From Hydrocarboniphaga sp. (GTDB lineage Bacteria; Pseudomonadota; Gammaproteobacteria; Nevskiales; Nevskiaceae), in NCBI RefSeq assembly GCF_028291725.1, contig NZ_JAQGNT010000044.1, positions 1 through 64,000 of the forward strand: 64,000 bases of DNA, read 5' to 3'. Below are positions 8,287 through 16,070 of this stretch, piece after piece. Every line of letters starts with the position of its first letter. Position 1 is the stretch's first letter. The notes below the pieces were generated by a model. That model was not told where the DNA came from. It did not search any database and was given only the letters and a program-made list of their open reading frames with translations. A program made the position numbers and the translations under genes.

Positions 8287-9440
8287 TTGAGTAGTTCCTT
8301 GGCGATGATGTTGCGCTGGATTTCGGAGGTACCACCGGAGATGCGCAGCACGCGCACGTCGCGATACATCTGGCAGATCGGCGATTCGGCCATGAAGCCG
8401 GCGCCGCCGAACACCTGCAGGCAGCGGTCGACGACGCGATTCGCCATCTCGGCGCAGAACACCTTGACCATCGCGGCCTCGGGCGGCGAGACGACGCGAT
8501 GATCGAGCTGGCGCGCGAGTTCGAAGGTCATCGAGCGCGCGGCGGTGAGTTCGATTACGCAATCGGCGAGCGAGTGCTGCAGCGCCTGATATTCGGAAAG
8601 GAAGGAGCCGAAAGTCTTGCGCGTTTTCGCGTAGTCGACGGCGAGTTCGATCGCGCGGCGCGCGGTGCCGAGTGCAGTGGTTGCCATCGTCACGCGCTCT
8701 TCGGCGAACGTCGGGAACACGCACTTCAGTCCCTTGCCGACGCCGCCCAGAATCGCGGAATCCAGAACTTCGCAATTGTCGAACAGCAGTTCGGTCTGCT
8801 CGAGCGGCTTGCCGCTCATGTTCTCCTGCATGCGTGCGATCTTCAGGCCGGGATTGCCCTTGTCGACCAGGAACAGCGTGAACCCGGCCGACCCCGCCTC
8901 CTTGCCCGCGGTGCGTGCCAGCACGAACAGCACATCGGCGCGCGCGCCGAACGTGATGTAGTGCTTGCTGCCGTTGATGACCCAGCCCTTGCCAGTTTTT
9001 TCGGCGCGCGACTTCAAGCCCTGCACGTCGGAGCCAGCCTGTGGTTCGGTAACCGCAATCGCCGGCTGCAAAGTGCCGGCGGCGATGCCCGGCAGATATT
9101 TCTGCTTCTGTTCTTCGGTAGCCGACAGCTGCAGTACACGCGCCGCGACGCCGTTGGCGACGTTGATCGGGTTCCATAGCGGCTTCGGGCCGCGCGTCAG
9201 TTCTTCGTGCACGGCCAGAAAACCGAGATGCGACAAACCCGATCCACCGTATTCCGGAGCTATGGTCAGGCCGAAGTAACCGAGATCGCGCATCTCCTGC
9301 AGGATGTCGGCCGGCACTTCACCCGTGGTATAGATTGCGACTTCGCGCGGCAGCACGCGCTTGGTGATCCAGTCGGCGGTCGCCGTTTTGATCGCCTGGA
9401 TTTCATCGGGAAACGCGATCTGACTTTCTAGGAGGTTCAT
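8283..9440 (-). CDS. Acyl-CoA dehydrogenase (ACAD 2)
   Basis: A 385-residue ACAD with AIAVTEPQAGSDVQGLKSRA, WVINGSKHYITFGARADV, YAKTRKTFGSFLSEYQALQ and LQVFGGAGFMAESP. The C-terminal motif is RISGGTSEIQRNIIAKE: the Glu of EGTSEIQR is Gly. That is the pattern of long-chain and isovaleryl-type enzymes, where the base is an earlier Glu. FAEERVTMAT here provides a Glu at about that position. It is therefore probably active on branched or bulky acyl-CoAs (inference). It follows the CoA-transferase gene by 37 bases and overlaps ECH 2 by four bases. Confidence 0.93.
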   Translation of the reverse strand: MNLLESQIAFPDEIQAIKTATADWITKRVLPREVAIYTTGEVPADILQEMRDLGYFGLTIAPEYGGSGLSHLGFLAVHEELTRGPKPLWNPINVANGVAARVLQLSATEEQKQKYLPGIAAGTLQPAIAVTEPQAGSDVQGLKSRAEKTGKGWVINGSKHYITFGARADVLFVLARTAGKEAGSAGFTLFLVDKGNPGLKIARMQENMSGKPLEQTELLFDNCEVLDSAILGGVGKGLKCVFPTFAEERVTMATTALGTARRAIELAVDYAKTRKTFGSFLSEYQALQHSLADCVIELTAARSMTFELARQLDHRVVSPPEAAMVKVFCAEMANRVVDRCLQVFGGAGFMAESPICQMYRDVRVLRISGGTSEIQRNIIAKELLK

Positions 9441-9477
9441 CGGAGTTCGTTCGATATCGTCGCTTGTGATGGTCGGT

Positions 9478-10704
9478 CTAGCTGGCTCGTCTGACCGCAG
9501 GCTTCACGGCCTCGCGCCCAAGCAAAGCCTGAGTATCCGCTCCAAGCTCTGGCGCCAGCGAAGCTTTGGTCGAACGGCGGCCCAGAATCCGGAACGGCGC
9601 GAGCACCGCGCGGATCACCGAGGGGCCGAAAGCCAGGTCGCCGACCATGTCGTTGGCCGCCACCTGGCGGTCCTGCATCAGCTCGGCCGGTGTCGCCACC
9701 TTCTCCCACCAGACACCCTCGCGATCGAAACGCTCGGTCCAGTATTCGAGGTTTTTCTGCAAGAAAGCCTCGTCGAAAATCGCGATCAGCGCGGCTGCAT
9801 TGGTTCGCATGGCTGACGCGCCGGTGAAGCGCTCGTCCCGGCTCAGTTCGGGCCGGTCGATCGCACGGCAGACGCTGTCCAGATGGCGGCCGGCTTCGAC
9901 CGCGGTCAGGAAGAACCAGCGGTGGTCGGCCGTCTGGTAAGTGTTGACCAGCGGTGTGGAGCTTTTGGCACGCGGGCGTGCTTTCGGCGCGCGGCCGAAC
10001 GCGGACTGCGCCGCGACGTCGCCCGACAGCAGCCAGCCACCGGTCTGCAGCAAGGACGCCTCGACAATGCCACCCCTGCCGGTTTTTTCGCGATCGAACA
10101 GCGCCACCATCGTCGCACTGAATAGCGACAGCGACGTCATCAGATCGCCATAACCACCGACCGGCGCCAGCGGTTCGCTGCCATCGGCCGTGACCTGATG
10201 CAGCATGCCGCTGCGCGCCCAGAACGCCCCGGTGTCGAAGCCGGGACGTTCGCGATCCGGTCCGCTGAGGCCGAGACCGGTCAGCGAGCCGTAGACCAGG
10301 CGCGGAAAGCGCTGCGTCACCGATACTGGATCAAGACTGGCGCGCTCAAGCGCGCCGTTGCGCATGTTGGTGATCAGTACGTCGGCGGCAGCCAGCAAGG
10401 TATCGAGCTCCTGCCGGCCAGCGTCGGTGGTGATGTCCAGTGTCACGCTTTTCTTGTGGCGATTGAGCAGGGTGAAGCCGGGCGACTGCTCCTCGCCGCC
10501 GCGCATCGAGCCGGGGAATTTCCGCAGCGGATCGCCGCTCGCGGGTTCGACCTTGATCACTTCGGCGCCGAGATCGGCGAACAAGGCGGCGGCGCTGGGT
10601 GCCGCCAGCCAGGTGCCCAGCTCGACCACCCGCAGCGGTCCGAATGCGGCCAGCGCGTCACGAGTGGAATTGGGGTCCGACCCCGGTTGTTTGTGGTCTG
10701 TCAT
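9478..10704 (-). CDS. CaiB/BaiF (class III) CoA-transferase
   Basis: A 408-residue family III CoA-transferase, which moves CoA between acids through an aspartyl-CoA thioester. The N-terminal motif PLRVVELGTWLAAPSAAALFADLGAEV and the segment GGYGDLMTSLSLFSATMVALF, with the candidate catalytic Asp, are clear. KTGRGGIVEASLLQTGGWLL and a full-length C-terminal half follow. Start ATG at 10704 (MTDHKQPGS). The frame stays open further upstream, but the palindrome at 10804-10817 lies in that extension, so the shorter start is preferred. It is the first gene of the large minus-strand operon and a close paralogue of the gene at 55538. Both begin with near-identical N-termini (VVELG-WLAAP) and both have the shared operator upstream of their transcription units. 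Confidence 0.92.
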   Translation of the reverse strand: MTDHKQPGSDPNSTRDALAAFGPLRVVELGTWLAAPSAAALFADLGAEVIKVEPASGDPLRKFPGSMRGGEEQSPGFTLLNRHKKSVTLDITTDAGRQELDTLLAAADVLITNMRNGALERASLDPVSVTQRFPRLVYGSLTGLGLSGPDRERPGFDTGAFWARSGMLHQVTADGSEPLAPVGGYGDLMTSLSLFSATMVALFDREKTGRGGIVEASLLQTGGWLLSGDVAAQSAFGRAPKARPRAKSSTPLVNTYQTADHRWFFLTAVEAGRHLDSVCRAIDRPELSRDERFTGASAMRTNAAALIAIFDEAFLQKNLEYWTERFDREGVWWEKVATPAELMQDRQVAANDMVGDLAFGPSVIRAVLAPFRILGRRSTKASLAPELGADTQALLGREAVKPAVRRAS

Positions 10705-10803
10705 GCCAGTCCTGAATTCCCACCGAACATCTATAGTTCTTACGCGGACACCCCATGCTTCGGGCGTACGGTTGCCGGTCTCCCCCGACGATGCCTTTAT
10801 TCT

Positions 10804-10817
10804 ACCGACCGTTTGGT
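10804..10817. promoter_or_regulatory. Palindromic operator, site 2 (CoA-transferase operon)
   Basis: ACCGACCGTTTGGT, one mismatch from ACCAACCGTTTGGT, located 100 bases upstream of the CoA-transferase ATG. Reading the minus strand it is followed directly by TAGAAT, a good -10-like hexamer, so a bound repressor would cover the promoter. The surrounding gap (10705-11026) also separates this operon from the divergent sigma-factor gene. I see no gene in the gap. Confidence 0.72.
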
Positions 10818-11026
10818 GCATTCGTAAAGTATGCGCGCTATATTTTGTCGGCGAGCCCATCGGCGAGCCCAGTAGAAGCAAAACGCGGCTGCGGTTTCCA
10901 GCCCTGGAAGCTGCAAGCGCACCGGCGTTGATGGAGGAGAAAAGCGATGCCGCAGATCACCCCGACCATTTCTCTGGCTTCTGAAAAGACGGCATTCCCA
11001 GAATCATCGGCTCGTTCGTTCTCTTC

Positions 11027-11674
11027 ATGGAAATCGCCAGAATAGAGCGAGACGTGCAAGCCAGGAGAGAAAATCTGTCAGCGCAGACCGCTGCGTCTAC
11101 GCCAGGCGTCGTAGTGCCGTTCCGGCCCGTGCAGCGGCCGGATTCGGTGCTGCTGCCTGGAATCCGTTCCGAGTTGGAGGCACTGTTCCGCGAGCATCAT
11201 GTGCGCCTGGTCCGCTTCCTAAGCTTGCGGCTGGGCTCTCGGGAGGAGGCTCAGGAGGCGGCACAGGAAGCCTACATCCGCCTTCTGCAGCGTGAAGGTT
11301 CGCCTGCGGACGACAACATCCGTGCACTGCTCTATGTCACCGCACGCAACATCGCCATCGATCGCCTGCGTGAGCGGCGTCGCCACGGGCTTTGGGCTGA
11401 AGCGCAGCTACAGGCATCGGATGCGGAGTCGGGGCACGATGCGGCGACGCCCGAACGCATCGTCGCGGGCCAGCAGCAATTGGGACGCCTTCAGCGGCTG
11501 ATCCAGGATTTGCCGCCCAAGTGCCGCTACGCCTTCATTCGCTACAAATTTCACGGAAGCGACTACGCGATCATTGCCGGCGAACTTGGATTGACCGAGA
11601 GCATGGTCCGTAAATATGTGCTGAAGGCGGTGGCTTACTGCGCCCTGCACCTCGATGCGAAAGATGCCTTATGA
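11027..11674 (+). CDS. ECF sigma factor, FecI-like
   Basis: A 215-residue extracytoplasmic-function sigma factor. Region 2 spans about residues 48-118 (ELEALFREHHVRLVRFLSL to LYVTARNIAIDRLRERRR). Region 4 spans about 150-205 (LQRLIQDLPPKCRYAFIRYK then GELGLTESMVRKYVLKAV). The first 40 residues are not conserved, so the real start could be a little downstream; no strong ribosome site is seen before the ATG at 11027. It overlaps the fecR-like gene by four bases (ATGA). It should direct transcription of the adjacent receptor gene after a surface signal relayed by the FecR-like protein. The FecI name reflects mechanism; iron as inducer is not implied. Confidence 0.9.
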   Translation: MEIARIERDVQARRENLSAQTAASTPGVVVPFRPVQRPDSVLLPGIRSELEALFREHHVRLVRFLSLRLGSREEAQEAAQEAYIRLLQREGSPADDNIRALLYVTARNIAIDRLRERRRHGLWAEAQLQASDAESGHDAATPERIVAGQQQLGRLQRLIQDLPPKCRYAFIRYKFHGSDYAIIAGELGLTESMVRKYVLKAVAYCALHLDAKDAL

Positions 11675-12684
11675 AGTCATCCGAACTTCCGTCGGCGATC
11701 GACGAACAGGCCGCGCGCTGCTACCTGCGGCTACAGGACCCGGAGGTCAGCGGCCCGGATATCGAGGCCTGCCTCGACTGGCTGGAGTTCAGCCACGAGC
11801 ACCAGGCCGCGTATGAGCGGGTCGAGGCCTTGTGGAAGGTCAGCGCCAAGCTGCCGGCGCCGCCGTTGCCGCAGCTGGAAATGCGCCGCGGCGAGAACCC
11901 CGCCGAGCCCGTCCGCGGCCGATTCGGCTGGCTGGCGGTCGCCGCGGCGCTGTTGATCGCAGTGGGTATCGCCGGCGGTTGGCGCTATGCCTTCGAGCCG
12001 CAGGCCAAAACGCTGATCTACACCACGTCGGTCGGCGAAAACCGCAGCGTCGCGCTGGACGATGGCTCGACCGTCGTGCTCAGCGGCGCCAGCACGGTGG
12101 TGGTCGATTACTCGCGCGCCGAACGCCGCGTGACGCTGTCGGACGGCCAGGCGCTATTCAACGTGGCCAAGGACAGGCTGCGTCCATTTATCGTCTCGGC
12201 TGGTGGCGGCCAGGTGCGTGCAGTCGGCACCGCTTTCGATGTGCGCCGCGGCTTGCAGGGCGTCACCGTCACCGTCGTCGACGGCGTGGTGCAGGTCGAT
12301 CCGCATTCGGGTGTCGACGGGCGCAGGGCCAAGCGGCTCGAAGCCGGCTATCAGCTGAGCTATTTCGCCGATGGCAGTCTCGGTGCCGTCATGCGCGTGC
12401 CGCCGGAGCAGGCGCTGGCCTGGCGCGACGGCAAGCTGATCTTTTTCGATCGTCCGCTGGCCGACATCGTGGTCGATCTCAACCGCTATTCGCGGCGCCA
12501 TGTCGTGTTGCAGGGCGAAGAGATCCGCGCGCTGCGCTTCACCGGCGTCATCATGGTCGACCGGATGCAGGACTGGTTGCGCGGGCTGGAGAAGAGCAGT
12601 CCGGTGGTGCTCGTCGAATCCGACGAAGCGCTGGTGCTGAGACAAGTGGCGGCGAGTCCCGGCAAGAGCCGCAAGAAAAAATAA
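11671..12684 (+). CDS. FecR-like anti-sigma/sigma regulator
   Basis: A 337-residue inner-membrane regulator. The N-terminal cytoplasmic DUF4880 domain (about residues 8-60, DEQAARCYLRLQDPEVSG, WLEFSHEHQAAYERV) binds the sigma factor. One membrane segment lies at about 88-108 (WLAVAAALLIAVGIAGGW). The periplasmic FecR beta-domain follows (TSVGENRSVALDDGSTVVLS). The C-terminal STN-like DUF4974 part is LADIVVDLNRYSRRHVVLQG. The last part should contact the signalling domain of the TonB receptor downstream. It is translationally coupled to the sigma gene. The lysine/arginine-rich tail SRKKK is periplasmic and unusual but short. Confidence 0.9.
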   Translation: MKSSELPSAIDEQAARCYLRLQDPEVSGPDIEACLDWLEFSHEHQAAYERVEALWKVSAKLPAPPLPQLEMRRGENPAEPVRGRFGWLAVAAALLIAVGIAGGWRYAFEPQAKTLIYTTSVGENRSVALDDGSTVVLSGASTVVVDYSRAERRVTLSDGQALFNVAKDRLRPFIVSAGGGQVRAVGTAFDVRRGLQGVTVTVVDGVVQVDPHSGVDGRRAKRLEAGYQLSYFADGSLGAVMRVPPEQALAWRDGKLIFFDRPLADIVVDLNRYSRRHVVLQGEEIRALRFTGVIMVDRMQDWLRGLEKSSPVVLVESDEALVLRQVAASPGKSRKKK

Positions 12685-12759
12685 TTCCGCCATGCCGCTG
12701 ATCTTCCCACCCCGGCTGCTATTGGGAGGGGCAGGAGCCCTGCTCGCCGCTCCCTGGTT

Positions 12760-12774
12760 TTGAACCACGTTCAA
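12760..12774. promoter_or_regulatory. Perfect 6-base inverted repeat upstream of the STN gene
   Basis: TTGAACCACGTTCAA: arms TTGAAC/GTTCAA around CAC, in the gap between the fecR-like gene and the STN-domain gene, 64 bases before the chosen start. It differs from the shared palindrome. It could be an operator for the receptor genes, but only one copy is seen. Confidence 0.35.
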
Positions 12775-12837
12775 ATCGCACTCCCAAAATCCAGGCATGA
12801 AACGTTCTTCCATCGGGTCAGCAAATGGAAGTTGCCG

Positions 12838-13173
12838 ATGTCGCTTGGTTCGTTCATGCGAAGAATGGTGATCGCAGCTGGGGTTCTGACGGCCGCTACC
12901 GCATTCGCACAGAGCAGTGCACTGGATGCACGGGAGATCGTGTTCGACGTGCCGCGGCAGCCATTGGAAACAGCGCTGCTGGTTTACGCCGAGCAAGCGC
13001 AAGTACAACTGGTGGTGGCCTCGGGCACGGTTGACAGGCCGCAGATGGCGGGGCTGCAGGGGCGCTATCCCGCGCGCCGCGCGCTCGAGTTGCTGCTCAG
13101 AGACACCGGGCTGATGTTCGAGATCGCTTCCCCTGAAACGATCGTGATCTACGGTTTGAAGCCTGACGGCTGA
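12838..13173 (+). CDS. Stand-alone secretin/TonB N-terminal (STN) domain protein
   Basis: A 111-residue exported protein consisting of a signal peptide (about residues 7-25, MRRMVIAAGVLTAATAFAQ) and one STN domain (FDVPRQPLETALLVYAEQAQ to ETIVIYGLKP). The domain closely parallels the N-terminal STN of the receptor encoded next (FDIPAQGLQAALVKYADQAG). The shared segment includes LQGRYPARRALELLL versus IQGRYTRADALDRLL. The ATG at 12838 follows a GGAAG ribosome site; an upstream in-frame start would give an untypical leader. A free copy of the signalling domain between the FecR-like regulator and the receptor may compete with or prime the signal (inference). It may instead be a remnant of a duplicated receptor. 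Confidence 0.82.
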   Translation: MSLGSFMRRMVIAAGVLTAATAFAQSSALDAREIVFDVPRQPLETALLVYAEQAQVQLVVASGTVDRPQMAGLQGRYPARRALELLLRDTGLMFEIASPETIVIYGLKPDG

Positions 13174-13290
13174 ATCCCGGCGCGCCAGTGAGTTTCTACA
13201 TTCCCAAATAAGCTGTTCAAAACGTTCTTGTGAACCGATCGCCGATGGATGGCCAAGCGGTATCACCTATAAAAATATGAGGAGAGTTTC

Positions 13291-15915
13291 ATGAGAATGC
13301 TGCTTCCATCGAAGATCGCACCGGCATCGCGACACCTTTTCGCACCGTTCTGTGCTGCGTTGCTGTTGTCGGTGGCCGGATCGGCGGTCGCTGCTGAAGC
13401 TCTGCAACCCGAGCCGCTCGACTTCGATATTCCAGCGCAGGGCTTGCAAGCCGCATTGGTGAAATATGCCGATCAGGCCGGGCTGCAGCTGGCGCTGCCG
13501 GCACAGATCGGCGACGGCCTTAAAGTCAGCGGTATCCAGGGCCGCTATACCCGTGCCGATGCGCTCGATCGGCTGTTGGCGGGCTCCGGCTTCGGATACC
13601 AGGTAACGGACAACACGCTCACGCTGGAGCCGGCCCGGATCGCGGCAGAGCCCGCCGCACCGGTGCCGGCAGAAACCCAAGCCCCGCCGGCTCAGGCACA
13701 GGAAAGCGGTGCTATCGAAGAAATCACCGTGACGGCACGCCGCGTCGAGGAAAAGCTTCAGCAGATTCCCGTCGCGGTTACCGCCGTCACGGAAGCGGCG
13801 TTGAGCCAGATGTCGATTCACGAGATGCGGGATCTTTCGGCGGTCGCGCCGAACCTCAATATCAAGCAGTCGTCGAACGACGGCCAATCCGCGCTGGTAT
13901 CCATTCGCGGCCAGTTGCCGGCCGGCGTTCTGCTGACCACCGACAGCGCTGTCGGAATCTATGTCGACGGCATCAACAACCCGCGTGCAAACGGTTTTCG
14001 TTCGGCGCTGGTCGACGTGGCGCGAGTCGAAGTGCTGCGAGGCCCGCAGGGCACGCTGTATGGGCGCAATACGACGGGCGGGGCGATCAGCGTCATCACC
14101 AACGCGCCGACCGACAAGTTTGAAGGCTCCGTCAGTCTGACGGGAGGCAACTATGATTCCATCAATGGCGTCGGCATCGTCAACCTGCCACTGAGCGACG
14201 AGATCGCGATGCGCCTGGTCGCTCAGCGCGCGGTGCATACGGGTTACGGCAGAGACTTTGACGGCAAGGATCTGGCAGACGAAGACAGCACGTATCTGCG
14301 CGGCAAGCTGCGGTTTCAGAACGATGCCCTGTCGGCGGTGCTGAGCACCGACTACCAGAGCGACAAGACGGGTGGCCCGATTTTCAGGCTCAGTGGCCTG
14401 ACGCAATACACCACACCGGTCGGCGGTCCTGCGACTCGTGAAGTGACGCAGGAACTGGGTTTGGCGCAGACACCCGAGAACTGGGCGATCGCGGCAGCGC
14501 AACTTCAGCAGTATGTCTACGACGGCCATGGCAATGCCTATCGCAGCGGCCTTCAGGATAGCTATTCCGACTTCACCGGCAACAGCTCGGGCCTCGACGT
14601 CAACTGGACGCTTTCGGACACGCTCTCGCTGCGTTCCCTGACGGGCTATCGACACACCAGGCGCCGCAATCTTCAGGACATCGACAGCACGCCGTTTTCG
14701 ATCCTCACCGTGCCCTACAAAGTGGATGACGACTTCTACAGCGAAGAGCTGCAGATTCTCGGCAATTTGGGCAGCGTAAATTTCGTCGGCGGCCTGTTCG
14801 GGAGCTACGAGGATGGCTATGAGACCAGTGCTCCCGGCTCTCTGGCCGCGCTGACCGCCGCCGCCGGGCGATCGCTCTATTCCACGCAAGGCGGCTTCGT
14901 CAAAAGCAGCAGTTACGCAGCCTTCGGCCAGGCCAACTGGAAGGCCACAGACCAGCTGACACTGACTCTTGGCCTGCGTTACACGACGGACATAAAAGAA
15001 CTGACCGCGGTGTCGCACACCAACCAGGATTACATCTCCGACCCGCTGCCGAGCGGCGCGGCTGGTTGTTCGATTCCTGCTTCACTGCTGAAGTCGCCCG
15101 AGCTTTGCCGCGCCGGTTTCAAAGACACGTTCTCCGATCCATCCTGGTTGACGTCGGCGGACTACAAGCTCACCGAGGATATGCTGGTTTACGCCAAGGT
15201 GGCGCGAGGCTTTCGCGCCGGCGGCGAGAATCTGCGGGGTCTGAACGCGATCGCACTGCAGCCATTCGGCCCCGAAACCATCACGGAGTACGAAGCCGGA
15301 TTCAAGGCGGATTTCCTGGACAAGCGTGCACGGTTCAATCTGGCGCTGTTCCACGACGACTACAGCGGCGTGCAGCGTACCGTGTCGCTGTTCAATGGGA
15401 GCACCACCACAACCCTCGTCTCGAATGCGGCGCAAGCCAACATCGACGGCGTCGAAGTCGAAAGCATCCTGAGGCTGACGCAGCGCATCACGCTGAGCGC
15501 CAATATCGGCTACACCGATGCACGCTACGTGAAGTTCGTCGATGCCACCGGCGACCGCTCGGATGAAGATTGGCCGACGCCGGATTGGACCTATGCGCTT
15601 TCGGCCCGCTACGGGGTGCCGCTCAGCACTGGAGAACTGGCCTTCCAGGCCGACTACCAAGGCCAGAGCAAGCAAAACCTCTACCCCGCCGTGGCGAAGC
15701 AGCCGGAGGACGTCACTCAGGATGCGTATGGCCTGCTCAACGCCCGCATCAGCTATACCCATGATGCAGCGGACCTTGAGGTTTCGATCTTCGGCCGGAA
15801 CCTGCTCGACGAGGTTTACGCCGAGAGCGGTCTTTCCACCGAGGGCCTGGGCACGAACTTCCTGAACATCGGCGAGCCTCGCACCTATGGCGTGCAGCTG
15901 GTCAAGAAGTTCTGA
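13291..15915 (+). CDS. TonB-dependent receptor with STN signalling domain (transducer)
   Basis: An 874-residue outer-membrane receptor. A signal peptide ends near AVAAEA (about residue 35). The STN signalling domain is at about 45-112, followed by a Pro/Ala linker, then a TonB-box-like IEEITVTARRVEEKLQQIP. The plug includes VEVLRGPQGTLYGRNTTGGA (about 245-270). The long beta-barrel ends in YGVQLVKKF, with a terminal Phe. The STN domain together with the upstream sigma and FecR-like genes makes it a cell-surface signalling transducer. A clear AGGAGAG ribosome site precedes the ATG. The plug and barrel resemble the large proteobacterial receptor group found in catabolic clusters, so the ligand may be an organic compound rather than a siderophore; this is inference. 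Confidence 0.95.
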   Translation: MRMLLPSKIAPASRHLFAPFCAALLLSVAGSAVAAEALQPEPLDFDIPAQGLQAALVKYADQAGLQLALPAQIGDGLKVSGIQGRYTRADALDRLLAGSGFGYQVTDNTLTLEPARIAAEPAAPVPAETQAPPAQAQESGAIEEITVTARRVEEKLQQIPVAVTAVTEAALSQMSIHEMRDLSAVAPNLNIKQSSNDGQSALVSIRGQLPAGVLLTTDSAVGIYVDGINNPRANGFRSALVDVARVEVLRGPQGTLYGRNTTGGAISVITNAPTDKFEGSVSLTGGNYDSINGVGIVNLPLSDEIAMRLVAQRAVHTGYGRDFDGKDLADEDSTYLRGKLRFQNDALSAVLSTDYQSDKTGGPIFRLSGLTQYTTPVGGPATREVTQELGLAQTPENWAIAAAQLQQYVYDGHGNAYRSGLQDSYSDFTGNSSGLDVNWTLSDTLSLRSLTGYRHTRRRNLQDIDSTPFSILTVPYKVDDDFYSEELQILGNLGSVNFVGGLFGSYEDGYETSAPGSLAALTAAAGRSLYSTQGGFVKSSSYAAFGQANWKATDQLTLTLGLRYTTDIKELTAVSHTNQDYISDPLPSGAAGCSIPASLLKSPELCRAGFKDTFSDPSWLTSADYKLTEDMLVYAKVARGFRAGGENLRGLNAIALQPFGPETITEYEAGFKADFLDKRARFNLALFHDDYSGVQRTVSLFNGSTTTTLVSNAAQANIDGVEVESILRLTQRITLSANIGYTDARYVKFVDATGDRSDEDWPTPDWTYALSARYGVPLSTGELAFQADYQGQSKQNLYPAVAKQPEDVTQDAYGLLNARISYTHDAADLEVSIFGRNLLDEVYAESGLSTEGLGTNFLNIGEPRTYGVQLVKKF

Positions 15916-15963
15916 GGCATGGCCTGAACCGGGCGCCGAACCAGCGGGAACCGCACTGGCCAT

Positions 15964-16013
15964 ATCGCACTACGATTCCGAGGCGAGTTCAAGCCCCGGA
16001 GTCGTAGTGCGAT
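15964..16013. repeat. 17-base inverted repeat after the receptor gene
   Basis: Arms 15964-15980 and 15997-16013 (ATCGCACTACGATTCCG and its complement with one mismatch) are separated by 16 bases, just downstream of the receptor stop. It would form a long stem-loop. There is no T-tract, so it may be a terminator of unusual form or an isolated repetitive element. Confidence 0.55.
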
Positions 16014-16070
16014 CCGCGTGCGCGGACATCCGCTGCATTAGCCGAAAGATGAAGCACTCCCTGAGCGGGA

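Noticed and set aside
8287-9177. Extension of the ECH 2 gene to 574 residues
   Set aside because: The extension is a shadow of ACAD 2; the GTG at 8286 gives a normal-length protein.
13203-13225. GTTCA...TGAAC inverted pair before receptor 1 as an operator
   Set aside because: Arms are only 5 bases with a long spacer and the site is seen once; too weak to list.
11027-15915. An iron-citrate (fec) uptake system
   Set aside because: Only the FecIR signalling mechanism is supported. No siderophore or Fur-type site was seen and the receptor resembles organic-substrate receptors.
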